Source: an uncultured bacterium (GTDB lineage: Bacteria > Bacteroidota > Bacteroidia > Bacteroidales > Bacteroidaceae). From it: a DNA stretch of 47,590 nucleotides. A program made the translations under genes and the position numbers. The notes beneath the pieces are model-generated. The model had not been told where the DNA came from. It saw only the letters and a list, made by a program, of their open reading frames with translations, and did not search any database. Shown one piece after another: positions 1 to 7,500 of this stretch; position 1 is the first letter of the stretch, and each line of letters starts with the position of its first letter. The stretch covers positions 1 through 47,590 of the forward strand of contig CAMHUC010000025.1 in assembly GCA_946188155.1 (NCBI GenBank). Reading direction: 5' to 3'.

Positions 1-65
1 TTCTGGTAGTTGGTCTTGGTTTGCTGTACCTCGGCTTTAGCCTGCTTTTCCTTTCTATAATCCGC

Positions 66-136
66 AAAACGATTTTTCTGGCCTTTCCAAAACGAAACGA
101 CCTTGATTCCAAGTCAAAAAGAAAAACGAAATGGTC
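66..136 (+). repeat. Putative transposase-binding sites, phage right end
   Basis: Three copies of an AAAACGA-type motif lie in the same orientation: about 66-77 (AAAACGATTTTT), 89-102 (AAAACGAAACGACC) and 122-136 (AAAAACGAAATGGTC). They are spaced 23 and 33 bp. The same motif appears inverted at the other end of the phage (47422-47434 and 47514-47525). Mu has three MuA sites per end, close together at the right end and spread out at the left; the spacing here (23/33 bp against 92 bp) follows that pattern. Function is inferred from position and symmetry only. Confidence 0.55.
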
Positions 137-174
137 TTGGAATTATCCAACACTCAAGCCAAAATCAAGCATCA

Positions 175-217
175 AAAAAGCCTCGAAAATACTGATTATT
201 TCGGGGCTTTTTTGTGC
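175..217 (-). terminator. Terminator at the end of the leftward late operon
   Basis: AAAAAAGCCTCGAAA (175-189) pairs with TTTCGGGGCTTTTTT about 10 nt later, giving a long stem flanked by A and T runs on the two strands, so it can stop transcription in either direction. It lies 70 bp beyond the last leftward phage gene. Confidence 0.75.
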
Positions 218-224
218 GCTAAAA

Positions 225-256
225 TTTGCTCAATCCAATTTATTTTTGTACCTTTG
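225..256 (+). promoter_or_regulatory. Bacteroidetes-type promoter, rightward
   Basis: TTTG at 225-228 and TACCTTTG at 249-256 are separated by exactly 20 nt, matching the Bacteroidetes housekeeping promoter (TTTG, 19-21 nt, TAnnTTTG). Transcription would begin near 263 and run antisense to the 3' end of the thymidylate-synthase-like gene. No sense gene follows it. Confidence 0.65.
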
Positions 257-262
257 CAAACA

Positions 263-337
263 GTTAAGTTGATGTTTTGTGTCCTCATACATTGAGGTCA
301 AACTTGACGTTTTCATCACCTTCGAGAAGGCTTTTTG
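263..337 (+). ncRNA. Candidate small antisense RNA
   Basis: Downstream of the promoter at 225-256 the sequence gives a hairpin CCTCA/TGAGG (283-297), a short GTCAA/TTGAC inverted repeat (297-308) and a CCTTC-GA-GAAGG stem followed by CTTTTT (319-336), which would serve as a terminator. The result would be an RNA of about 75 nt overlapping the last 50 bases of the convergent gene. Promoter and terminator are seen; expression is inferred, and the terminator lies inside a coding sequence so could be chance. Confidence 0.35.
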
Positions 338-923
338 TCCTTTCGATGTTATTCTCGTAGATGTGAACATTTCCGAGGTTTAGCGTGATAGATTTCAAAG
401 GCAAATCAATCTGTCGAGCCATCAAATAGAGATGGTAAATATCAGAAGGTAATCCCAAATTTGCGTCACTGCTTCGCTGATATGCAGAGACGACCAGTTC
501 ACCTTCGTCAATCTGGAACTGCACAAGACTGAGACAAGGTGCTTGGTTGCTCTCTGCGTTGGTCTCACCGAGGAAAAGGACATAATTCTTCGAATTCCGT
601 TTCTCTCGGTTTATCTTCTCAATGAGTCTTGGCAGTTTCTCAAAATAGGTTGGATAGCTGTTGACCAGGATCGATCCGCAATAATCCCACCAGTTGATGC
701 CGACATCACGGTATTTCTCAACCTGTCTTTCGCCCTTCATGAATAGCTGCAGTTCGCTTTTCAGTTTCTTCCTTGCAATGCCGTGGCTCTCGAAGATGTC
801 GAGCAAATCGGCTGGTGTGAGTGAAAGCTGCTCGTTTAGGAGGTACTTGATACTTCCTTTTTTGTTTGTCTGGCACTTGCCATTTGCAAGCACCTTTGAC
901 AGAATTTGGTAATACTTGTTCAT
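285..923 (-). CDS. Thymidylate synthase-family protein, possible dCMP-directed enzyme
   Basis: The 212-residue product aligns along its length with ThyA-type enzymes, which methylate dUMP at C5 using methylene-tetrahydrofolate. Visible landmarks are the N-terminal helix, the catalytic Cys in APC at 130, the QRSSD phosphate/pyrimidine segment (149-153) and the HIYENN segment (187-192). It differs from true ThyA: the His after the catalytic Cys is Leu, the Arg pair of the RRIIVSAWN segment is absent, and the pyrimidine-selecting Asn of GLPFN is Asp (GLPSD, D161). In this family the Asn-to-Asp change is the hallmark of dCMP enzymes such as T4 dCMP hydroxymethylase. It is shorter than ThyA (264). 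It is the last gene of the operon, 29 bp after the Dam gene, so a DNA-modification role is likely; loss of activity is possible. Confidence 0.7.
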   Translation of the reverse strand: MNKYYQILSKVLANGKCQTNKKGSIKYLLNEQLSLTPADLLDIFESHGIARKKLKSELQLFMKGERQVEKYRDVGINWWDYCGSILVNSYPTYFEKLPRLIEKINREKRNSKNYVLFLGETNAESNQAPCLSLVQFQIDEGELVVSAYQRSSDANLGLPSDIYHLYLMARQIDLPLKSITLNLGNVHIYENNIERTKSLLEGDENVKFDLNV

Positions 924-952
924 AGGCCATTATAATATTGTTAGAATGATGT

Positions 953-1786
953 TTAAGCGGCTTTATTATAGAGCATGATGTCGGTGTAGGTCGAACTGTA
1001 GTTCAGCGTGGCATTGAACTCAACACGCTTGCAGTTTCTGAACGGGTCGCCAAGGTCAGGGTGCTTGCCCATCCAGTCACACAGTTCGATGATGGATGAC
1101 TTGTTAGAGGTAAAATAGACGAACTGATGTCCTGCCAGAACTGTCAGCACGTCGAGGTAGTCCGACAGTTTCCAATACATCTGATAGGTGCCGACCTCAG
1201 TGCTTAGATAAGGAGGGTCAACAAAGAACACCACCGTCGGGTCATCCTTATATTGTGCATACAGTTCCCTGTAGTCGCACGATGCAATCTCCAGCCCTTC
1301 CAGATAGTCCGGGCATTCCGGATAGCTCGTGGTTCTGATGTTGTTGTACAGAGCCTGCTTGCGCATTTCTTCGATGCTCAGGCGGTATTTCATAGAGAAC
1401 ATGATGTTCGACGATATGGTGATATAGTCCACATAGCCGTCGCGCTTCTCATATTTCTCAATACAGTCGAACACTCGCTCACGTTCCAGCCCTACTATGA
1501 GCTGATGGCGTTGCACTGTGGCCACTATCTCACGCAGTTCTTGAAGCAGCGCATTGGTCTGGCCGATGTGCTCCAGCCTATTGTGATAGCCGTCGAAGTC
1601 GTTATACACTACCTTTGAGTTTGGCTTCTGGCATTTCGCAATATGCGACAAAAGGCCGGAACCGCCAAACAAATCCACAAATGTTGTGCCGTCGGGGTAG
1701 GCCTTCAGCACCTTCACAAACTCTTTTACGAATCTCCGCTTCTGCCCCATGAAAGGGAGTGGAGCTGATGAATACTGTTTTCTCAT
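953..1786 (-). CDS. DNA adenine methyltransferase, Dam/D12 class
   Basis: A 277-residue N6-adenine methyltransferase using S-adenosylmethionine. The PFMGQK segment (11-16) begins the family, FVDLFGGSG (36-44) is the SAM-binding motif and DPPY (190-193) is the catalytic motif, in the order expected for D12-class enzymes. Length is normal for Dam (about 270-280). It sits at the phage right end, the place where Mu encodes its mom DNA-modification system, and probably protects phage DNA from host restriction, or marks regulatory sites. It follows an 80-residue HTH-like protein and precedes the thymidylate-synthase-like gene in the same orientation. Confidence 0.93.
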   Translation of the reverse strand: MRKQYSSAPLPFMGQKRRFVKEFVKVLKAYPDGTTFVDLFGGSGLLSHIAKCQKPNSKVVYNDFDGYHNRLEHIGQTNALLQELREIVATVQRHQLIVGLERERVFDCIEKYEKRDGYVDYITISSNIMFSMKYRLSIEEMRKQALYNNIRTTSYPECPDYLEGLEIASCDYRELYAQYKDDPTVVFFVDPPYLSTEVGTYQMYWKLSDYLDVLTVLAGHQFVYFTSNKSSIIELCDWMGKHPDLGDPFRNCKRVEFNATLNYSSTYTDIMLYNKAA

Positions 1787-1860
1787 TTTGCTGTCTCACT
1801 TGATTAAATCGGCTGCAAAGGTCGGAATAATCAGCGAGAGGAAAGAACAGCAGACGCAAA

Positions 1861-2103
1861 TCATACTGCACGAGCCGTGCAGTCGGTTTCAAAATGCTTG
1901 ATGATGCTATACACTTTGCGCTCACAGACCCCGTACTTATCAGAGAGGGTTGATACAATATAGGTCACCTTCTCGCCGCTCTCCAGCATACGCCTGTAGT
2001 CTGCATAAAGTCCTATAAATCGACAGTCATCCGTCTTGAATCCCACCGAAACGAGCCGATTTAACAGCTCCCTATGAAAGTTTAATACCTCAAATAATGT
2101 CAT
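1861..2103 (-). CDS. Small HTH-like protein, 80 residues
   Basis: I place the start at 2103 (MTLFEVLNF); an upstream in-frame ATG at 2163 would run through the structured inverted repeats and is unlikely. The C-terminal half (LSDKYGVCERKVYSIIKHF) has the look of a helix-turn-helix, similar in style to the C-terminal HTH of Mor/C activators or sigma region 4, but I cannot assign a family with certainty. It is located just before the Dam gene, so it may regulate the modification module. A 7-bp perfect hairpin (CTGCACG/CGTGCAG, 1866-1882) lies within its last codons. Confidence 0.7.
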   Translation of the reverse strand: MTLFEVLNFHRELLNRLVSVGFKTDDCRFIGLYADYRRMLESGEKVTYIVSTLSDKYGVCERKVYSIIKHFETDCTARAV

Positions 2104-2118
2104 TTCAAAAAAATTGTT

Positions 2119-2258
2119 TACCTTTGCAGCGCCAATCATTATTATATCACACAAAAATGCCACAAGTGCGGCAGGAGGCTTAGCCCCCGGCTGCGCACTT
2201 GTGGCGTTAATGTGTTAATAATGATTGGCGTCTATATTAACAGGCCGGGGGCTTTTTT
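2119..2258 (+). ncRNA. Candidate structured RNA with nested stems and terminator
   Basis: A -7 element TACCTTTG lies at 2119-2126 (no good -33). From about 2130 the + strand shows a perfect 15-bp inverted repeat (2130-2144 with 2216-2230), inside it a perfect 12-bp stem (2159-2170 with 2194-2205), and in its loop GCCCCCGGC (2183-2191), which is complementary to GCCGGGGGC (2243-2251), followed by TTTTTT (2252-2257). The promoter element, the closing stem beginning at the expected start site, and a terminal T run fit an independent RNA of about 127 nt. On the - strand the same stems could act as an attenuator ahead of the 80-residue gene. No family is recognised. Confidence 0.5.
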
Positions 2259-2280
2259 AGCCTGCCCCCCGAAGGCTTCA

Positions 2281-2763
2281 TCAGGTCTCGTAGAGAGACA
2301 TATCCAGTGCATCCTTCCGTTTCCGTCCGGCGGCCAGTGTTTCCCTGATATATAGCACCGTCTGCCTGTAGAACTCCGTCAGTTGGCCCAGGTTGTCAAA
2401 CGTCTTATACACTGGCTGCTCGTCTGTACCCAGCTTGAATGTGACAGGCAGGGTCGCACCGCCGGTTTGCACGGCCAAGTCATGTTCTGCCTTATAGTCA
2501 AACTGGTTCTCGCTTGACAGCCATACCATATTGCCGTCATACTCAAACCCGGACAGGATGGCTTCGTCAGTCTGCCGGTTATACCAACCTACGATGGTTT
2601 TTCTTATTTCTTCTACTGTTGGCTTGTGCTGAAATTCTTCCTCCATATAGGTGGCAGCACCGTCCTCTCCTGGCTGCACGTCCCAGCGGATGCGCCACTT
2701 ACCCTTGACGGGGTTCACGCACTCAACGAGACGCACGTCTGATGTTCCTTCGACTCTTCTCAT
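2281..2763 (-). CDS. DUF4376-like tail fibre-associated protein
   Basis: The 160-residue product starts at 2763, one base after the reverse transcriptase stop codon (TAA-T-ATG), which points to translational coupling. The C-terminal half (FDYKAEHDLAVQTG, then a TFKLG...PVYKTF segment and a long final helix) resembles DUF4376 proteins found beside tail fibre genes in tailed phages. It is probably a fibre assembly or fibre-associated factor, placed behind the retroelement that diversifies the fibre. It does not look like the four-helix Avd accessory protein of other retroelements. Confidence 0.6.
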   Translation of the reverse strand: MRRVEGTSDVRLVECVNPVKGKWRIRWDVQPGEDGAATYMEEEFQHKPTVEEIRKTIVGWYNRQTDEAILSGFEYDGNMVWLSSENQFDYKAEHDLAVQTGGATLPVTFKLGTDEQPVYKTFDNLGQLTEFYRQTVLYIRETLAAGRKRKDALDMSLYET

Positions 2764-2764
2764 A

Positions 2765-4069
2765 TTATGTGAAAACGTATTTGGTTCTACCCTTGCCGAA
2801 GCTCTCCGTCTTGATGGTTGTCTCAAACGGCAAGCCGTCCGGCATTTCCCTAATCTGCGCGAGGATATTCTTCATTTCCTCGCTGTTGGTGAAGAACTTC
2901 TTTGCCTCGCCGTTCTGCTCGATGGCCACGATGCAGCGGTCTTCACCCTGCTCTGTCTTGATGCCCGTCTCGAAGTCCTTGACCACGATGGGCAGGTTTA
3001 CCAGTTCCCTGATGCTCACTACAACACCGGGGAAGCGCTTCTTGCCGTCCTCCGGCTTGTAAGCGACTTTCAAATCCTTAAATGATTTCATTGTTTTGCC
3101 TGTTAATTTATTAAACAACTTGTTACAGTCGGCGTGCTTGGCCATTCCGTAGAAACTGGCCGTCAGCACTGCCCGCCTTTTTCTGCTTTTCACCTCGTGC
3201 ATCTTCCTGGCCATCTTTTTCTTGATGCGCTTGCGCAGTTCCACATGCTCCGCGTCATAGATAACATAGCCCAGAAAGTCGATGCCCTCGCTTGTGGGGA
3301 ATACGCGCTCATTGGCTTTCACCTCCAGCCCTATCTCCCTAACGCGCTCATGCACCGCGTCACGAATCATCCATAGTTCCGCTTTCGATTTACCAAGTAC
3401 GACACCGTCATCACAATATCTATAGAAATACCGGATTCCGCACTCATCCTTCAAATAGTGGTCTAACCAAACAGACAGCAGGAGGTTTCCTAACCCCTGC
3501 GAACTCCTGAGGCCAATACTGATTCCCTCCGGCATCATCGTAATAAAGCCGTCGAGCATCTGGATCAGCCTCCCGTCCTTGAAAACCCTGCGGACACACT
3601 GCTTCAATACATCCTGGTTCACGCTCTCGTAGAACTTCCTGATGTCGAACTTGTAGCAGAACTGTGTCCCTTCCAGGTCTTCCTTCATGTCACGCCGTAT
3701 GTACTCCAGAAGGTCGTGCATACCGCGCTCCTTGATGCTGGCCGAGGTGGTGCGTATGAAACGCCTCCTGATGTGCTTATCCACTACGGCCATAATGGCA
3801 TGAACGCCTATGCGGTCGTACATCGTCAGCACCTGAATCTTGCGCAGTTTACCTCCCTCCACGATTTCCCGCTCACGGTAGCTGCTCACGGCAAACGTAC
3901 CATTGCTTATGTCGGCGGTCAGCTTTGCAATTACCTCGTCCCTATGCTCAATCAGGTAGCGGCCCTGACGGCTTTTCTTCCGCTTTGTGCCGCGCAGCAC
4001 CTGGTCGAAGGAGTCCGACATATTGCCGTACTCTACAATCTCCTCGATGATATGTCCTTCTCTGCGCAT
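2765..4069 (-). CDS. Reverse transcriptase of a diversity-generating retroelement
   Basis: A 434-residue enzyme that makes error-prone cDNA from the template repeat RNA. RT motifs appear in order: FDIRKFYESV with catalytic D142 (domain A), IGLRSSQ at 185-191, which is the retroelement-specific form of motif 4 where other RTs have QGxxxSP, YCDD at 218-221 and a DFLGY segment near 264. Core DGR RTs are about 300-380 residues; here the RT fold and thumb end near 325 and an extra segment of about 110 residues (roughly 325-434, rich in beta-type sequence and ending in YVFT) follows. Its start lies 208 bp downstream of the template repeat. The gene is in the same orientation as its target fibre gene. 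Confidence 0.95.
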   Translation of the reverse strand: MRREGHIIEEIVEYGNMSDSFDQVLRGTKRKKSRQGRYLIEHRDEVIAKLTADISNGTFAVSSYREREIVEGGKLRKIQVLTMYDRIGVHAIMAVVDKHIRRRFIRTTSASIKERGMHDLLEYIRRDMKEDLEGTQFCYKFDIRKFYESVNQDVLKQCVRRVFKDGRLIQMLDGFITMMPEGISIGLRSSQGLGNLLLSVWLDHYLKDECGIRYFYRYCDDGVVLGKSKAELWMIRDAVHERVREIGLEVKANERVFPTSEGIDFLGYVIYDAEHVELRKRIKKKMARKMHEVKSRKRRAVLTASFYGMAKHADCNKLFNKLTGKTMKSFKDLKVAYKPEDGKKRFPGVVVSIRELVNLPIVVKDFETGIKTEQGEDRCIVAIEQNGEAKKFFTNSEEMKNILAQIREMPDGLPFETTIKTESFGKGRTKYVFT

Positions 4070-4276
4070 AGTTGCATTTTTGTTTATTACAGTGGCCTTG
4101 CGGCCTTCAGCCTTTGGGCCTGACTTCTTCGAGACTATAAAGCCCTACCAAACTCTACCCGTTCACGTGGTCTTTCAGCTTTCCAGTCATTGACTGCTGT
4201 TGCTGTGGCTCCCCTCCCTCGGCTCCACGGTGGGAACACGTTCCCCTTGTTGTACGCCGATTTGTTTTTATTTCGG
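4070..4276 (-). other. Spacer between template repeat and reverse transcriptase
   Basis: No gene is supported. In studied retroelements the RNA downstream of TR is needed for cDNA priming. Here it holds a 14-base palindrome GGGAACACGTTCCC (4232-4245). The frame passing through TR and on to 4135 is open only because TR copies a coding sequence and is not taken as a gene. Confidence 0.5.
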
Positions 4277-4396
4277 TTGTAGTTCAGGCGCGACCCGACA
4301 TTCGTGTTCGAATTCGACGGAGCGTTATTCGCATTCGCGTACGACACGCCGCCATTCGCATTCGCGTTGTTGTTGCCGCGATAGACCACACGGCCT
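4277..4396 (-). repeat. Template repeat (TR) of the retroelement
   Basis: This 120-bp segment aligns without gaps to the variable repeat at 4635-4754 (constant offset 358). There are 17 mismatches and all 17 fall at adenines of the TR coding strand, replaced by G, T or C. TR is rich in AAC codons (Asn), the classic arrangement that gives wide amino-acid choice after adenine mutagenesis. The match breaks at 4276 with non-adenine differences. An A-free identical block TGTCGGGTCGCGCCTG (TR 4285-4300) near the 3' end may be the initiation site of mutagenic homology. Confidence 0.96.
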
Positions 4397-4423
4397 ATGA
4401 GAGGTTCTGCCGCTTTCAGGGTG

Positions 4424-4431
4424 CAAAGATA
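4424..4431 (-). promoter_or_regulatory. Probable promoter -7 element for TR RNA
   Basis: On the - strand the sequence reads TATCTTTGCA, matching the Bacteroidetes -7 element, about 28 bp before the TR. TTTG at 4455-4458 is the nearest -33 candidate but at 23 nt is slightly far. A start near 4417 would give an RNA beginning just ahead of TR. Confidence 0.45.
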
Positions 4432-4472
4432 CTCTTTTTTAGCCATATTTTACTCAAAATTTTCAAAATCCG

Positions 4473-4516
4473 ACGGGCTTACGCCCGTATTGTTGATGTC
4501 CTCGTTCCTCGGACAT
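4473..4516 (-). other. Two hairpins between fibre gene and TR
   Basis: ACGGGC/GCCCGT with a 4-base loop (4473-4488) and ATGTCC/GGACAT with a 9-base loop (4496-4516). In the BPP-1 retroelement a hairpin with a 4-base loop just downstream of the variable repeat is needed for target recognition; these lie 120-160 bp after the VR, further than in BPP-1. They may serve that role or act as weak terminators after the fibre gene. Confidence 0.45.
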
Positions 4517-4573
4517 GACGCTTTGTCGCTTCGCTCCCGTTTTGCGCTTCGCGCACGCTTTCTCGCTTTACGC

Positions 4574-7500
4574 TCACGCTGCCTCGACAATCGCCTTGTA
4601 CGCTTCCACGCTCTGCGCTCTCACGATTTTCCCTCTGAAGGCCAGGCGCGACCCGACACTCGAGTACGAAACCGACGGAGCGTAACTCGCATTCGCGTAC
4701 GACACGCCGCCATACGCATACGCGTGGCTGCCGCCGCGATAGACCACACGGCCTGCTGCAGTGCTCTGCCAATAATAATCGGGATAGTATGTTGTACTGC
4801 TGCCGTTCATGTTACCCACGGGCACCAGGTCCATATACAGACCGTGTGCCACACCTGTAATCCAGCCATCACTATCCTTCGCCTTTACCCAGCGCTCGCT
4901 GCCGTCCGGCATCCTGTATCGCCACCATCGGATCTTCCCGCTGGTGTTCGGAACGTCCACTAAGTCCATCATGTCGTACTTATGGCCATAGATGTTCTCA
5001 TACCCCAGGCAGTTCGTGCTCGCTATCGTCGTGAAGGTCACCTGTCCCAGCTCGTTCACCGTCTTGTAGAAGGCTGTGCCCTGACCCTCCACGCCGCCGA
5101 CGGTCTCACCGTTCGTGTTCACCGTGTCCTGCATTCCCAGCCGGGCCGTTGCGCCCGTCGAGCGGGCTGACGTGTGCGAACCTGCGCCGCACTGCATCTG
5201 GCTGTCACGCCGTCCGTATTTCGCAAAAAACAGGTTGCCGATGTCATTGTGCATCAGGCCGTCTATCAGCTGCAGACCGCGCTGCTGGGCATAGTAGTGG
5301 AAGTCTGTCCAGGGAAGGCTGTGTGTCGTCGAGCCGCTCACCACGCATGAGCGCAGCTGTGAGCCCACCGATGAACAGCCGCTCACGCCAAGCAGGTACT
5401 CGTCCGTCTCTACCCACTCAGGCTCCATGTCCTCTATACGCTCACCCTTCGCGTCCAGCACCACGTCGCTGTTGTCCGCTGAGTTCAGAACGGAGAACAC
5501 CAGGTTTGCCGCTCCCTCCGGCACGTCCGCTATCAGGTACATGCCAGCCTCAAACCTCATGCCGACCGTTGAGACGATAATGCTCTCCAGTACCACACCG
5601 CTGGCATCTGTGAAAATGGCACCGGCCAAGTTCGTGCCGGGAATGCCGGGGAACCTTACTCGCTTATAGCCCGATACCGGCTGCATACATGCAGAGTAGC
5701 TGCTGTCTGCCGTATAGCTCGCCGACAGTGTCTGCTTGCCAGTCATTATCTTATAGCCCTGACGCACGTTGCCAGCAGCCCTGATGTCATCCAGCGTCAG
5801 CACGTCCACGTCGGGAGTTGCCGGACGTGTCTTCTTCACGCTGTAGCAGCTGTAGTGTTTCTGGTTCAGATAGTCGTTCACACCCTTCGTCCATCGGTGA
5901 GGCTCCAGCATCATCCAGTCACCCTCCGTGCTGTCCAGCTTCGCCTCAGTGCATTGGCTCACGTCCTGGGCGTCGGCGTAGTATCTGGAGTCGCTGTCGT
6001 GCAGGGGAAAGATGGTCATCTCGCCGTCCGTGTTGTTCTGCAAGGTCTCCACGCCGGCGTGGGTGATCGTCCGGCTCGTTGGCTTCTTCGTCAGCTTGGC
6101 CAGTACGCGGTGCCGCTGCCTCAGCAGACTGGCTATGTGGCCGCTCGGCACATAGTCCGTACCGAACTTGTAGCCCGTCCGGTTGTCCAGGTTGCTCACA
6201 TTCGCATCGTCGCTCACCGAGTCGTCAAACTCAATCATCGTGTATTCCGGCTGCCTGATGGTCAGCTCCGGATATATCTGCTGATACTCCGCATAAAGGT
6301 TGTCATCAATATACTGTGAGGCCTCCACGTCACCCACCAGACCGCAGTAGTCATTTGTCACCGTGCCGTCGGCCTTCACCGCGCCAAGGTTCCTGAAACG
6401 CTCCAGCGTCGCCACGTCCACTTTTCCGCTCAGACCCTCCACGCGGATATAGCGCACGTTCGTCAGCCGACCCAGCAAGGCCGTCCAGTCCAGGCCGGGA
6501 CACTCCGCAAACTCAAACCGCGTAATGCTCCCGTAGCCCTGAACCGTAAGCCCCGCATTCTGCAACAGGGGAAGATAGCGAAGGCGCAGCCGTGTCAGCG
6601 TCGAGGGGAGGATCAGCGTCTCAACAGGCGCACCTTCGGCCAGTGTCACCGTGCTCAGACCCGTGCCTCCGGCCCTCAGCACCTTCAGCTTCGTCTGTGC
6701 GCTCAGGTCGAGGCCGCCGCCACCACTGCTCACGCCCTGCTGCCCTGTCAGCACTATCTGCTCCAACTGGATGCAGGTGCTCAGTCCTGCCAGCACCAGG
6801 CTCGTCTGCATCTGTGTGCCACGCTCGTTGCTCATGTTCAGCACACGCAGCATGCGGCAAGCCTGAAGTTCAAAGTTGCCGCCGCACGACGGGCCGTCGC
6901 GCCAGTCCAGCTCAGTGATACGGCTCGCACCGCACAGGTTCAGCGGGTCGTTCAGGGCCAGCGTGCCCTCAAACGTCAGGCTCGCCGTCTCGCCCTTGTC
7001 GGCCTTCGTTGGACCGTCCAGGAAGTCGCCGTTGTTTGTCCTGTAGCCGTAGTAGTACAGGTCGCCGCTCTTGATCCTCACCGTGTCGGCAGCATCGCCG
7101 GCCTTGCGCGAGGCATAGAAAGTTATGCGGTCGCTCTGGTAGGTGGTAGTGCCATATCTCGCATCCAACAGTGCGCCCCTCTGCGTCAGGAAGGCCGTGC
7201 GGTGGCTCTCACGGTTGCCGGTCAGGCCGTACAGGTAGTTGTACTTCTTCACCTGTCCGTTCTCTACGACACCCTCCAGCAAAGGCTGCACGTACTTGAA
7301 CCAGCCGCTCTCGTTGTACAGCCGCTCACACCAGTTGCCCATCTGCTCAACGTTGAACATTTCAAGCTGTCTCGCGTCGGTAAGCTTCGCACGCAGGGCG
7401 CTGGCTGCCGCACGCAGCTCCTCCTCAAAGTTCGCCAGTACCAGGCACCACAGCCAGGAGTCGTGACCCTCAAACGCCCATTTGCTTGCCTCTGCGTCCC

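Larger units (their letters stand above)
1..284. other. Phage right end / possible host junction
   Basis: No gene is called here. The stretch holds transposase-site-like repeats (66-136), a terminator (175-217) and a rightward promoter (225-256). A frame on the + strand is open from base 3 to 272 and looks membrane-like at its start, and the opposite strand is open and charged over about 1-112; one of these may be a fragment of a host gene cut by the insertion, but neither can be confirmed because the junction itself is not resolved. Confidence 0.4.

Noticed and set aside
3..272. Open frame at the left edge (90 codons)
   Set aside because: It runs through a terminator and a promoter; only its first part might be a host fragment, so no gene is called.
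1253..1618. + strand frame inside Dam
   Set aside because: Antisense to a gene with clear methyltransferase motifs.
2104..2163. Extended N-terminus of the 80-residue HTH-like protein
   Set aside because: The extension is encoded by the inverted repeats of the RNA candidate; the ATG at 2103 gives a normal protein.
4135..4446. Gene through the template repeat (103 residues, Asn-rich)
   Set aside because: Its middle is TR, open because it copies a coding frame; the beginning overlaps a promoter element and there is no ribosome-binding site.
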